DNA of 14,951 nucleotides from Chryseobacterium gleum (GCA_945878835.1 CAMCUG010000018.1:1-14951); one strand, 5' to 3'. Shown: positions 1 through 7,302, numbered from the stretch's first letter. Program-made: numbers and translations. Notes: generated from the sequence alone by a model not told the origin.

Positions 1-218
1 TGATTGCTGTATGCTCCTCCAAAAGTGACGAGTTGTTTGGCGCCCCGCCTTTTCATTTCATCCAAATTGAACATTAACTTAAACCATTTGTTTCCATTAA
101 TTGTTAAATGCATCTCGTCGAAGCGCTTAACCGTAACTGCTTTATGTAAGTCTTTTGCCAAAGGCTGATAGAAAGGTGGTTTAAAATTTATTTCAGAGTT
201 AAATTTAAAATTTTGCAT
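1..218 (-). CDS. PLP-dependent D-cysteine desulfhydrase / ACC deaminase-like enzyme, 5' part only
   Basis: The first 72 codons of a gene running off the left edge of the window, with ATG at 216-218 on the minus strand. Residues 38-52 contain LTINGNKWFKL followed by residues 63-72 LVTFGGAYSN and then the start of a His codon. This pairing (GNK-x-x-KL, then TFGGAYSNH) is the signature of the fold-type II PLP enzymes of the ACC deaminase / D-cysteine desulfhydrase group. The PLP-binding lysine is expected in the GNKWFK segment, and the GGAYSNH loop cradles the carboxylate and cofactor phosphate. Members deaminate or desulfhydrate small amino acids in the cytosol; the substrate cannot be fixed from this fragment. 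Its start codon lies only 9 bases from the ATG of the divergent DUF5522 gene. A perfect TAnnTTTG element lies inside that neighbour. Confidence 0.8.
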   Translation of the reverse strand, partial: MQNFKFNSEINFKPPFYQPLAKDLHKAVTVKRFDEMHLTINGNKWFKLMFNLDEMKRRGAKQLVTFGGAYSN

Positions 219-223
219 TTTTG
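216..223 (+). promoter_or_regulatory. Candidate -7 element for the DUF5522 gene
   Basis: CATTTTTG differs from TAnnTTTG by one base (C for T at the first position) and ends 4 bases before the ATG at 228. If used, the transcript would be leaderless or nearly so. It overlaps the start codon of the divergent PLP-enzyme gene. The region is AT-rich, so a chance match is possible. Confidence 0.3.
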
Positions 224-227
224 CGGT

Positions 228-398
228 ATGAGTGATAATAACGAATCAAAAGTACAAGGAGAAGACTACTATTTAAGCGAAGAAGGTTTTTTTATATTCA
301 CAGAAGAATATCACCTCAAAAGAGGCCATTGTTGTCTAAGCGGTTGTAAGCATTGTCCATACGGATTCGATAAAAAGACAGGGAAAATTAATAAATAA
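228..398 (+). CDS. DUF5522 family small Cys-rich protein
   Basis: A 56-residue protein. ATG 228 is preferred over the in-frame TTG at 213, because homologues begin near here and the TTG lies inside a candidate promoter element. The core reads YYLSEEGFFIFTEEYHLKRG (residues 14-33), then C35 C36, C40 and C43 in the arrangement CC-x3-C-x2-C-P-Y with nearby histidines H29, H34 and H42. This is the pattern of DUF5522, a family of unknown function found widely in Bacteroidota and other bacteria. The cysteine/histidine cluster suggests metal binding (zinc or an iron-sulphur centre), but this is inference. There is no signal peptide or membrane segment, so it is probably cytosolic. The porin gene follows after 27 bases, with its own candidate promoter element. 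Confidence 0.8.
   Translation: MSDNNESKVQGEDYYLSEEGFFIFTEEYHLKRGHCCLSGCKHCPYGFDKKTGKINK
247..254 (-). promoter_or_regulatory. Candidate -7 element for the leftward PLP-enzyme gene
   Basis: On the minus strand the sequence reads TACTTTTG, an exact match to the Bacteroidota -7 consensus TAnnTTTG. It ends 28 bases before the ATG of the PLP enzyme. It lies inside the DUF5522 coding region on the opposite strand. No TTG (-33) is seen at the usual distance, so this is a motif-only call. Confidence 0.35.
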
Positions 399-404
399 CT
401 TTCG

Positions 405-412
405 CATCTTTG
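405..412 (+). promoter_or_regulatory. Candidate -7 element for the porin gene
   Basis: CATCTTTG, one mismatch to TAnnTTTG, lies 13 bases before the porin ATG at 426. It sits in the short gap after the DUF5522 stop codon. No -33 TTG is seen at the expected distance. Confidence 0.35.
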
Positions 413-425
413 TAAAAACCATTGT

Positions 426-1481
426 ATGCGACTGCTATTTTTTCTTGCCCTACTCATTCCACAAATCGTTTTTTCCCAAATAAAAAAAGACAGTATTCAT
501 TTTTCAGGTTACACTGAAATCTATTTCGCCCAAGATCAACACAATTGGAACGACCATCAGCGTCCTGATTTTTTATACAGTCACACTTCAACGAATCATG
601 TGGCACTGAATACGGCGGTTCTCGACTTTAAGTACAGTTCTGCACGCGTCAAAACACAACTTTCGTTGGTTGAAGGTACCTATGCAAACAAGGTTACTTC
701 GCCTGAACCCATTGGATTCGGGGCACTTTACGTTGGAAACATCTCCTATAAATTGAGCAGCCAGGAAAACCTGTGGCTGCAAGCAGGTGTGATGCCTTCA
801 CACATTGGGCTAGAGTCTGCTATTGGATTCTCCAATTTATCGCTTAGTAGAAGTTTAGCAGCAGAGAATTCTCCGTATTACGAAAGCGGACTAGCACTTC
901 AATACACATCTAAGAACAACAAGTGGTTTGGGTCTGTTCTTGCGCTCAACGGATGGCAAACCATGTCACTTGTTCCTCAGCAATCGCGCATGAGTTTTGG
1001 AAGTCAGATTCAATTTAAACCTAACGCGAGCATTACCCTCAACCATTCAACCTATTACGGAGAAGTTCCTGTTTTCACTGGCTCTCAGATGCGGTTCTTT
1101 CAAAACTTTTACGGCGATATTCAACTGAAAAAGAATTGGACCGTTCAGTTCCAAACAGACTATGGTATTCAAGAAACAGAAAGTAATGGATTCAACAAAA
1201 ATTGGGTAACTGGGTTTCTCGGACTTGCCTACAATGTGAATGAAAAGCTAACACTGGTTGGGCGTGGGGAATTGATGAAAGACTCAAACAACCTCGTTAT
1301 TTCTGGAGTAAACAATGAGTTATGGGGATACAGTTTCAACATAAATTATTTACTTGATGAGCACCTCATGTTCCGCGCTGAATGGCGAAATATCATTTCC
1401 AACAGTTACACATTCGCATTTCAGAACTTCAACGAAAAACAAATGAACGGCTTAAATTTGTCGCTCGCTGCTCAATTTTAG
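426..1481 (+). CDS. Outer-membrane beta-barrel porin (BBP2/OmpL-like)
   Basis: A 351-residue protein with an N-terminal signal peptide (MRLLFFLALLIPQIVFS, probable cut before Q18). The rest is made of alternating-residue beta strands rich in aromatic residues, such as HFSGYTEIYFAQ (about 25-36), and it ends in SLAAQF. A terminal phenylalanine is typical of barrels inserted by the BAM machinery. Motifs such as SGYTEIYF near the start, GVMPSHIGLESAIG in the middle and a late YSFNINYLLDEHLMFRAEWR match the putative beta-barrel porin-2 (OmpL-like) group common in Bacteroidota. It is expected to form a passive pore; its substrate is unknown. The hutU start lies 11 bases beyond the stop with no terminator between, so co-transcription with histidine degradation is likely. 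That makes a role in uptake of histidine, urocanate or related compounds conceivable but unproven. Confidence 0.75.
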   Translation: MRLLFFLALLIPQIVFSQIKKDSIHFSGYTEIYFAQDQHNWNDHQRPDFLYSHTSTNHVALNTAVLDFKYSSARVKTQLSLVEGTYANKVTSPEPIGFGALYVGNISYKLSSQENLWLQAGVMPSHIGLESAIGFSNLSLSRSLAAENSPYYESGLALQYTSKNNKWFGSVLALNGWQTMSLVPQQSRMSFGSQIQFKPNASITLNHSTYYGEVPVFTGSQMRFFQNFYGDIQLKKNWTVQFQTDYGIQETESNGFNKNWVTGFLGLAYNVNEKLTLVGRGELMKDSNNLVISGVNNELWGYSFNINYLLDEHLMFRAEWRNIISNSYTFAFQNFNEKQMNGLNLSLAAQF

Positions 1482-1492
1482 CACACTCACTT

Positions 1493-3523
1493 ATGTCAAC
1501 ATTTCAAGACCAAATACAAGAAGGAATTCCAACAGCATTGCCTGTTGTTCCCGCTATGGATGCCGCCATTAACCGAGCTCCCAAGCGAAAGGAAATTCTT
1601 TCAAACGAAGAAAAGGGGTTAGCCCTTCGCAATGCCCTTCGCTATTTCCCTTCGGAACATCATGAAACATTGGCAAAAGAATTTGCTGAAGAGTTGAAGG
1701 CATACGGACGCATTTACATGCACCGCTATCGTCCTACATACGAAATGTATGCGCGACCTATTTCTGAATATCCTGCAAAGTGTCAGCAAGCAGCATCCAT
1801 CATGCTCATGATTCAAAACAACCTGGATCCGCGCGTTGCACAGCATCCGTATGAGCTCATTACCTACGGAGGAAACGGTGCGGTTTTTCAAAACTGGGCG
1901 CAGTACCGTTTGGTGATGAAGTATTTGAGTGAAATGACTGAAGAGCAAACGCTCGTGATGTACAGCGGTCATCCGATGGGACTCTTCCCTTCTAGCCCGT
2001 CTGCGCCGCGTGTTGTGGTAACGAATGGAATGATGATTCCAAATTACAGCAAGCCAGACGATTGGGAAAAATTCAATGCGTTAGGTGTTACTCAATATGG
2101 ACAAATGACTGCGGGATCTTACATGTACATAGGTCCGCAAGGAATCGTTCATGGAACAACTATTACTGTCATGAACGCCGCGCGCATGCTTCGTACTAAG
2201 CGCGGCGATAAGACTGTCTATGATCGCGCAGCGGAAGGATTGTTGTTCGTTACTGCTGGATTGGGCGGTATGAGCGGCGCGCAGCCCAAAGCAGGAAATA
2301 TCGCAGGATGTGTATCCATTACAGCAGAGGTCAATCCGAAAGCTGCAACAAAGCGTTTCGAGCAAGGATGGGTAGATGAGCTTATTGATAATATTGACAC
2401 ACTTTGCACGCGTGTTCAAGAAGAACTTAAAATAGGAAAAGCACACAGCTTTGCGTTCATTGGAAATATTGTTGAAGTGTGGGAAGTGTTCGCTGAACGC
2501 GGCATTCACATTGATTTAGGAAGTGACCAGACTTCGTTGCACAACCCTTGGGCGGGAGGATATTATCCGGTTGGATTGACGTATGAAGAGAGTAATTCGC
2601 TCATAGCAGAGAACCCAAACCTCTTCAAAGAAAAAGTAGAGGAGTCTCTGATTCGTCATGCTGCTGCTGTTCAAAAACACAGCGAGAACGGCATGTATTT
2701 CTTCGATTATGGAAATGCATTTTTGTTGGAAGCTTCGCGTGCAGGAGCAAACGTGATGGCCGATGTGCCCACCCTTGAGCGCGAGTTTAAATATCCATCT
2801 TATGTTCAAGATATTTTAGGTCCCCTCTGCTTCGACTACGGGTTCGGGCCGTTCAGATGGGTCTGTGCAAGCGGAAAGTCAGAAGACCTAGATGCTACTG
2901 ATGCCATTGCGTTAGACGTTATGTTGAAGTTGAAAGAAACGGCACCGGTGGAAATTCAACAACAGTTGGCCGATAATATTCAGTGGATTCGCGAAGCGAA
3001 GAGCAATAAATTGGTTGTTGGTTCTCAAGCAAGAATTTTATACGCCGATGCGCAAGGACGCATGGAGATCGCTGCGGCATTCAACAAAGCCGTAGGTGAA
3101 GGAAAGATTGGACCTGTAGTGCTCGGAAGGGATCATCACGATGTAAGTGGAACCGATTCGCCTTACCGCGAAACCAGTAACATATATGACGGTTCTCGAT
3201 TCACGGCAGACATGGCAGTACAGAATTTTGTTGGCGATGCCTTCCGCGGAGCTACATGGGTAAGCTTGCACAACGGTGGTGGCGTTGGATGGGGAGAAGT
3301 GATTAACGGCGGATTCGGAATGTTCCTCGACGGCAGTGAAGCGTGCGATAAGAAATTACGCAGCATGTTGCACTGGGACGTTAACAACGGAATCGCACGC
3401 AGAAGTTGGGCGCGAAATAAAGAAGCAGTTTTCGCTATTGAACGCGCAATGGAACAAGAGCCTTTGTTGAAAGTTACCCTTCCACAAGAAGTGAAAATTT
3501 CACTCGACTCATTTATTCATTAA
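1493..3523 (+). CDS. hutU: Urocanate hydratase (urocanase), long form
   Basis: A 676-residue cytosolic enzyme for the second step of histidine degradation: urocanate + water to 4-imidazolone-5-propanoate, with tightly bound NAD+ as electrophile. ATG 1493 is chosen because the reading frame upstream of it lies inside the porin gene. Diagnostic segments are YGGNGAVFQNWAQYRL (NAD-binding region), MYSGHPMGLFP, TAGLGGMSGAQP (glycine-rich nucleotide loop), DLGSDQTSLHNPWAGGYYPV, the active-site segment GPFRWVCASG with Cys458, and the C-terminal GRDHHDVSGTDSPYRETSNI followed by HNGGGVGWGEVINGGFG. The length is close to the animal-type enzyme and roughly 120 residues longer than the classic Pseudomonas form (about 555); long forms are also known in bacteria. 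No hutH, hutI or regulator is visible nearby. It follows the porin by 11 bases. Its stop codon overlaps that of the converging small membrane protein. Confidence 0.97.
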   Translation: MSTFQDQIQEGIPTALPVVPAMDAAINRAPKRKEILSNEEKGLALRNALRYFPSEHHETLAKEFAEELKAYGRIYMHRYRPTYEMYARPISEYPAKCQQAASIMLMIQNNLDPRVAQHPYELITYGGNGAVFQNWAQYRLVMKYLSEMTEEQTLVMYSGHPMGLFPSSPSAPRVVVTNGMMIPNYSKPDDWEKFNALGVTQYGQMTAGSYMYIGPQGIVHGTTITVMNAARMLRTKRGDKTVYDRAAEGLLFVTAGLGGMSGAQPKAGNIAGCVSITAEVNPKAATKRFEQGWVDELIDNIDTLCTRVQEELKIGKAHSFAFIGNIVEVWEVFAERGIHIDLGSDQTSLHNPWAGGYYPVGLTYEESNSLIAENPNLFKEKVEESLIRHAAAVQKHSENGMYFFDYGNAFLLEASRAGANVMADVPTLEREFKYPSYVQDILGPLCFDYGFGPFRWVCASGKSEDLDATDAIALDVMLKLKETAPVEIQQQLADNIQWIREAKSNKLVVGSQARILYADAQGRMEIAAAFNKAVGEGKIGPVVLGRDHHDVSGTDSPYRETSNIYDGSRFTADMAVQNFVGDAFRGATWVSLHNGGGVGWGEVINGGFGMFLDGSEACDKKLRSMLHWDVNNGIARRSWARNKEAVFAIERAMEQEPLLKVTLPQEVKISLDSFIH

Positions 3524-3945
3524 GCAACTCCTTTCACCACGGGAGCAGCGTGCTCAATGGCATCCTGATAAACAGGACCGACATATTCTTCGTCGTAGGC
3601 AAGTGCTATATTCAACATATAAAAAACGTTGAACAAGCAAACTAACAACGCGTCAGAATTCGTGCGCTTTCCAAACGATTGGGCCAATTGAACCAAAACC
3701 TTGAACCCGAAGAAGATATTCAGGATGGGAATAGCGAAATACCAAGCATGCTTGTCCGGTCTTCCAATGATTCTCATGATAATTATCAAATCCCAACCTG
3801 GAACAAAGGCAGCTTCGATGGGCTGATTAGCCTTGGCAAATAGTTTCATTTTTGAAACAAATCCGACAAGTATAATAAATCCTGCGATTAGAATGAGATG
3901 GGGCTGCTTAGCCCAGATCTCTTGCAAAGCGATAGTTAAGTTCAT
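3520..3945 (-). CDS. DUF5684-like small membrane protein
   Basis: A 141-residue integral membrane protein with hydrophobic segments at about residues 16-33, 52-62, 68-88 and 98-115. The central part (AAFVPGWDLIIIMRIIGRPD, then AIPILNIFFGFKVLVQLAQSFGKR) resembles the DUF5684 family pattern: an 'A-x-x-P-x-x-x-x-x-x-x-x-IxGRP' stretch, a proline-asparagine helix, and a 'x-x-LAxSFGK' motif. The same segment occurs ahead of the catalytic domain in many Bacteroidota type I signal peptidases. No peptidase domain is present here, so this is a stand-alone version. Function is unknown. The gene is alone on the minus strand, with divergent aroB 186 bases away. I see no recognisable promoter in front of it. 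Its TAA stop overlaps the hutU TAA stop within one TTAA tetranucleotide. Confidence 0.7.
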   Translation of the reverse strand: MNLTIALQEIWAKQPHLILIAGFIILVGFVSKMKLFAKANQPIEAAFVPGWDLIIIMRIIGRPDKHAWYFAIPILNIFFGFKVLVQLAQSFGKRTNSDALLVCLFNVFYMLNIALAYDEEYVGPVYQDAIEHAAPVVKGVA

Positions 3946-4131
3946 GATCTTTTAAGTTAGGTACTAGAAAGACGAGTATAGTCTCTTTAAGTTGCCTTAA
4001 CCTCTTGATTTTGAATACTGATATATGTTAATTTTTACCATCCTGGCGTGAAATTGCAGTAAACAGTACTTACAACATTTTCATGCCGTTTAAGAACAGC
4101 TCTGAAGAATAATTCATAATTTCACCCACCC

Positions 4132-5178
4132 ATGAACGTCAAGACCATTCATTCATTCGACGAAATACAGTCCATTCTGACACAAGAAGTGGCATCACAT
4201 TCTGCTACATTCATTTTGTGCGATACCAAAACGAACGAGCACTGCGTGAGCTTTCTGCTTGAAACAATACCAGCGCTGAATAATATTCCTATCATTGAAA
4301 TTCCTGAGGGAGAAGAAAGTAAATCGCTCGAGATTGTTGGACAACTCTACGAAGAGTTGCTTCATCACAATGCTGATAGACAATCGCTTCTTCTTAATGT
4401 TGGCGGCGGAGTAATCTCAGATATAGGCGGATTCGTAGCTTCTACCTACAAAAGAGGAATAGACTTCATTAACATTCCAACAACTGTTATGGCTCAAGTA
4501 GATGCTGCCATGGGCGGAAAGTGCGGAATAGATTTGAAGGATGTAAAAAATGCGGTTGGACTTTTTAGCTGGCCGAAAAGCGTTCTTGTTTTTACTGGAT
4601 TCCTCCATACGCTTCCTGAGAAAGAAATGAAATCGGGGTTCGCAGAAATGCTGAAGCACGCGCTTATAGCCGATGCAGAATATTGGGAAGCTCTAGCACA
4701 TGTAGATTCGAATGAGGCTTCGCATATAGCTGTCTTCGTGAAACGTTCGAATGAAATAAAATCTGAAATTACCAGGGAGGATCCAAACGAACGTTCTGTT
4801 CGGAAGAAGTTGAATTACGGACACACCGTTGGACATGCGATTGAATCGCTTTTTCTTGCGAAATCTGAACCCATAACACATGGTAACGCCGTGGGTTGGG
4901 GGATTATTTTAGAAAATCGTATCGCAAATAAATTGGGCGTATTAAATGACGAAATCACCGAGATTATAGAAAAAAAATTATTGCACCTATTCGGCCAAGT
5001 GCCACAATTTTCAGCCCAAGAAGTTCAGCTGATATTAGAATTCATCTTAAATGACAAAAAGAATACGACCCAAGGAATTAACATTAGTTTAATTTCCGAA
5101 ATAGGAAAATGCTCTTTCGACAACCCTGTATCCCTTGATATTATTAGACAAGTAATCGAATCTGTTACTAAGTCTTAA
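4132..5178 (+). CDS. aroB: 3-dehydroquinate synthase
   Basis: A 348-residue enzyme, normal length for the family. It converts DAHP to 3-dehydroquinate (shikimate pathway step 2) using NAD+ and a divalent metal in the cytosol. The NAD-binding segment NVGGGVISDIGGFVASTYKR spans residues 89-108. Active-site residues align with those known for the Aspergillus enzyme: metal ligands Glu172 (GFAEMLKH), His231 and His250 (ITHGNAVGWG), with Lys175, Lys210, Arg224, Asn228 and His235 in the segment RKKLNYGHTVGHAIE. All spacings match, so the enzyme should be active. No other aromatic-pathway gene is in the window. The start ATG 4132 follows an AT-rich leader with no clear Shine-Dalgarno sequence. The stop is followed by a 220-base gap without an obvious terminator. 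Confidence 0.96.
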   Translation: MNVKTIHSFDEIQSILTQEVASHSATFILCDTKTNEHCVSFLLETIPALNNIPIIEIPEGEESKSLEIVGQLYEELLHHNADRQSLLLNVGGGVISDIGGFVASTYKRGIDFINIPTTVMAQVDAAMGGKCGIDLKDVKNAVGLFSWPKSVLVFTGFLHTLPEKEMKSGFAEMLKHALIADAEYWEALAHVDSNEASHIAVFVKRSNEIKSEITREDPNERSVRKKLNYGHTVGHAIESLFLAKSEPITHGNAVGWGIILENRIANKLGVLNDEITEIIEKKLLHLFGQVPQFSAQEVQLILEFILNDKKNTTQGINISLISEIGKCSFDNPVSLDIIRQVIESVTKS

Positions 5179-5352
5179 TATTCAGTTTTCGATTTGGACA
5201 TACTTTGTTAATTAAAGTGGTTGTTTTACACCTCTGAATTAATAGAAACTTTAAAGCTACTTATTCTCCGGGCTTTTTAAGTACTCGTTATTTGTGTTCC
5301 AAACAAAAGGGTTTGGTAAGCATTCGTCAACGTCGACATTTCTTCTTTCCAC

Positions 5353-5368
5353 CCGAACAATCGTTCGG
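5353..5368 (+). other. Short perfect hairpin in the leader of the phosphoesterase gene
   Basis: CCGAAC (5353-5358), loop AATC, GTTCGG (5363-5368) form a 6-base-pair stem, 30 bases before the ATG at 5399. Two GTCGAC palindromes flank it (5332-5337 and 5368-5373), each followed by a near-identical TTTC. No T-run follows, so it is not an intrinsic terminator. It could be an operator or an RNA structure near the ribosome binding region. The rest of the gap 5179-5398 is AT-rich, with nothing else I can name. Confidence 0.3.
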
Positions 5369-5398
5369 TCGACCTTTCAACCTCAAAAATTTACAGCT

Positions 5399-6250
5399 AT
5401 GAAATATGAAAACCGCCGCGAGGTAGAACTGCTTGTATTGTCCGATATTCACCTAGGTACATATGGATGTCATGCAGTCGAATTGGTCCGTTACTTAAAA
5501 TCAGTTCGACCTAAGACACTTGTCTTAAATGGCGATATCATTGACATGTGGCAATTCTCGAAGAACTACTTCCCGGCTTCTCACATGGCTGTTCTAAAGG
5601 AAATTCTGCGCATGCTCTCGCACGGTGCTGTTGTTTTTTACATCACAGGAAACCACGACGAAATGCTTAGGAAATTCGCTGGATTGAACTTTGGAAATTT
5701 AACCATTGACAATAAGCTAGTCCTTCACCTCGACGGTAAAAAAACATGGATTTTCCACGGCGATGTTTTCGATGTAAGTATGAAATATTCCAAGTGGGCT
5801 GCGAAGTTGGGAGGTAAAGGTTATGATATTCTCATTCTTGTTAATCGTTGGGTGAATAAGATCAGTGAGCAATTCGGACGAGGAAAAATATCACTTTCCA
5901 AAAAGATTAAAGAGAGTGTAAAAGCTGCCGTAAAATACATTGCGAATTTTGAAGATATCGCCATAAATCTTGCTCTGGACAAAGATTTTGATTATGTCAT
6001 TTGTGGGCATATTCATCAACCAACTATCCGACAAGTCAATAGAAACGGCAAATCGATTATCTATTTGAACAGTGGTGACTGGATTGAGAATCTAACTTCT
6101 CTTGAATACCACAACAGAGAATGGTCGCTCATTCATTTTGATCACAATAAAATAAAATTGTCGCTAGAAGAAGAACAGCTCGACTTTGAAGTTGGGGCTT
6201 CCTACAAAGAATTATTTACTGCTTTCAGTCTAGAACTTCAACAGTCATGA
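5399..6250 (+). CDS. UDP-2,3-diacylglucosamine diphosphatase-like metallophosphoesterase (LpxH-like)
   Basis: A 283-residue calcineurin-type phosphoesterase. All metal-site motifs are present: SDIHLG with Asp16 and His18, NGDIID with Asp46 and Asp49, GNHDE at 84-88, HGDVFD at 120-125, and CGHIHQP with His204 and His206. The order and spacing fit the LpxH/UDP-2,3-diacylglucosamine hydrolase group, which cleaves UMP from UDP-diacylglucosamine at the inner face of the inner membrane in lipid A synthesis. It is longer than E. coli LpxH (240), with a mid-protein helical insertion around residues 126-195 (rich in K, W, V) that may touch the membrane. ATG 5399 is preferred. The frame stays open upstream to a GTG at 5294, but that extension has no conserved-looking content. 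The stop overlaps the next gene's start by 4 bases (ATGA), so the two are translationally coupled. The exact substrate is not certain. Confidence 0.8.
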   Translation: MKYENRREVELLVLSDIHLGTYGCHAVELVRYLKSVRPKTLVLNGDIIDMWQFSKNYFPASHMAVLKEILRMLSHGAVVFYITGNHDEMLRKFAGLNFGNLTIDNKLVLHLDGKKTWIFHGDVFDVSMKYSKWAAKLGGKGYDILILVNRWVNKISEQFGRGKISLSKKIKESVKAAVKYIANFEDIAINLALDKDFDYVICGHIHQPTIRQVNRNGKSIIYLNSGDWIENLTSLEYHNREWSLIHFDHNKIKLSLEEEQLDFEVGASYKELFTAFSLELQQS

Positions 6251-7302
6251 AAATACTATACGGAATACAGGGAACTGGGAATGGTCATATGTCTAGGGCT
6301 ATAGAGCTATTGCCGGAATTTCAGAAACACGGAACGGTAGATGTTTTAATCAGCGGTGAAAAAAATCTATTGCCTCTGCCCTTCGATGTTAAATATCGAT
6401 TCAAAGGTCTAACCATTGGAATGAATGAAAGAGGGAAGCTAAGCTTTTCTCGTACTTTTGCCCAGAATCATCTGCGTCCTTTTATTCATGAAATCAGACA
6501 ACTCAATATTGAAAAATATGATGTTGTCATCAGCGACTTCGAGCCCATCACCGCGTGGTCTGCGCTCATGAAAAACAAAGAGTGTGTCGGAATTGGAAAT
6601 CATTTTTCCATGATGCACCCGAATGTTCCTATGCCTCCTGAAGACCGCAAATTCGCTCGGTTTATTACTGAGAATCTGGTGCCCGTGACCGATAGCATCG
6701 GAATACACTACGAAGCTTACAATTCTCAAATTGAAACGCCAATCATCTCGAGAGAAATAAAAAATATGAAAACCGATGAACAAGGATTCATTCTTGTTTA
6801 CCTGCCTGCACATGACCCGAACTACATAGCCTTAGTTGCTCATTCACTGCGCAACCAACAATATGAATGGCGCATTTTCACTCCTTTCGTAAAACAAAAA
6901 ATACAATTTTCTAAACGCGTGGCCTTTCATCCGCTTTCGCGAGAAGAATTTCAAAAGAGCTTGGCCACATGCTCTGCCATTATTAGTGCCGCGGGGTTTG
7001 GATTAACGAGCGAGGCGCTTTACCTCGGAAAGAAGATTTGCGCCATCCCTATCACGAAACATTTCGAGCAGGAATGCAACGCAGCTGCGCTAAAGAATCT
7101 GGGAGTATATATCCTTCCAGCGTTTAACCTGAAGCATTCTGCAGACATAGATTTTTGGCTTGCTCGGGTTATGCCTGTTAAGATGGATTACCAAGACAAC
7201 TCCAGAGAGATTGTAGACAAAGCCCTGTGTTTGGCTCAAAAACTAGAATTCACCGCCGAGAAAGACCCTGTAAAAAAGAAATTCCTGTCGTTGATTGTGT
7301 AG
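6247..7302 (+). CDS. MurG/TIGR00661-like glycosyltransferase
   Basis: A 351-residue GT-B fold glycosyltransferase. The N-terminal domain opens MKILYGIQGTGNGHMSRAIE, the glycine loop typical of the GT28/COG1819 family. YDVVISDFEP (91-100) ends the N-terminal Rossmann sheet. The C-terminal nucleotide-sugar site is ISAAGFGLTSEALYLGKKIC (246-265) followed by IPITKHFEQECNA (268-280). This matches the uncharacterised family often labelled MJ1255 (TIGR00661) rather than MurG, whose first loop reads GGTGGHxxPA. There is no signal peptide; it is probably a soluble or peripheral membrane enzyme using an NDP-sugar donor. Its ATG overlaps the stop of the LpxH-like phosphoesterase. The pair therefore likely acts on one lipid or glycan pathway, though donor and acceptor are unknown. 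The TAG stop is part of the candidate valS promoter. Confidence 0.78.
   Translation: MKILYGIQGTGNGHMSRAIELLPEFQKHGTVDVLISGEKNLLPLPFDVKYRFKGLTIGMNERGKLSFSRTFAQNHLRPFIHEIRQLNIEKYDVVISDFEPITAWSALMKNKECVGIGNHFSMMHPNVPMPPEDRKFARFITENLVPVTDSIGIHYEAYNSQIETPIISREIKNMKTDEQGFILVYLPAHDPNYIALVAHSLRNQQYEWRIFTPFVKQKIQFSKRVAFHPLSREEFQKSLATCSAIISAAGFGLTSEALYLGKKICAIPITKHFEQECNAAALKNLGVYILPAFNLKHSADIDFWLARVMPVKMDYQDNSREIVDKALCLAQKLEFTAEKDPVKKKFLSLIV

Noticed and set aside
2081..2509. A 142-codon open frame on the minus strand inside hutU (and others at 1619-1972, 2516-2809).
   Set aside because: They lie wholly within a clear urocanate hydratase gene, lack recognisable domains, and arise from its codon pattern.
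3962..3983. AGAC-N7-GTCT inverted repeat between the DUF5684-like gene and aroB.
   Set aside because: Four-base arms are expected by chance; the gap 3946-4131 shows no convincing regulatory element.
4132..5178. aroB as a sugar-phosphate cyclase of secondary metabolism (2-epi-5-epi-valiolone synthase type).
   Set aside because: All dehydroquinate synthase active-site residues align with correct spacing, and there is no biosynthetic cluster around it.
5202..5218. ACTTT-N7-AAAGT inverted repeat after aroB as a terminator.
   Set aside because: Only a 5-bp AT-rich stem with no T-run; not convincing.
5294..5398. 35-residue N-terminal extension of the phosphoesterase from GTG 5294.
   Set aside because: The extension is Ser/Thr-rich with no signal-peptide or domain character; the fold begins properly just after ATG 5399. 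Kept only as a possible alternative start.
6247..7302. Annotation of the glycosyltransferase as MurG.
   Set aside because: The first glycine loop is GTGNGHMSRA rather than the MurG GGTGGHxxPA, and no cell-wall genes are nearby.
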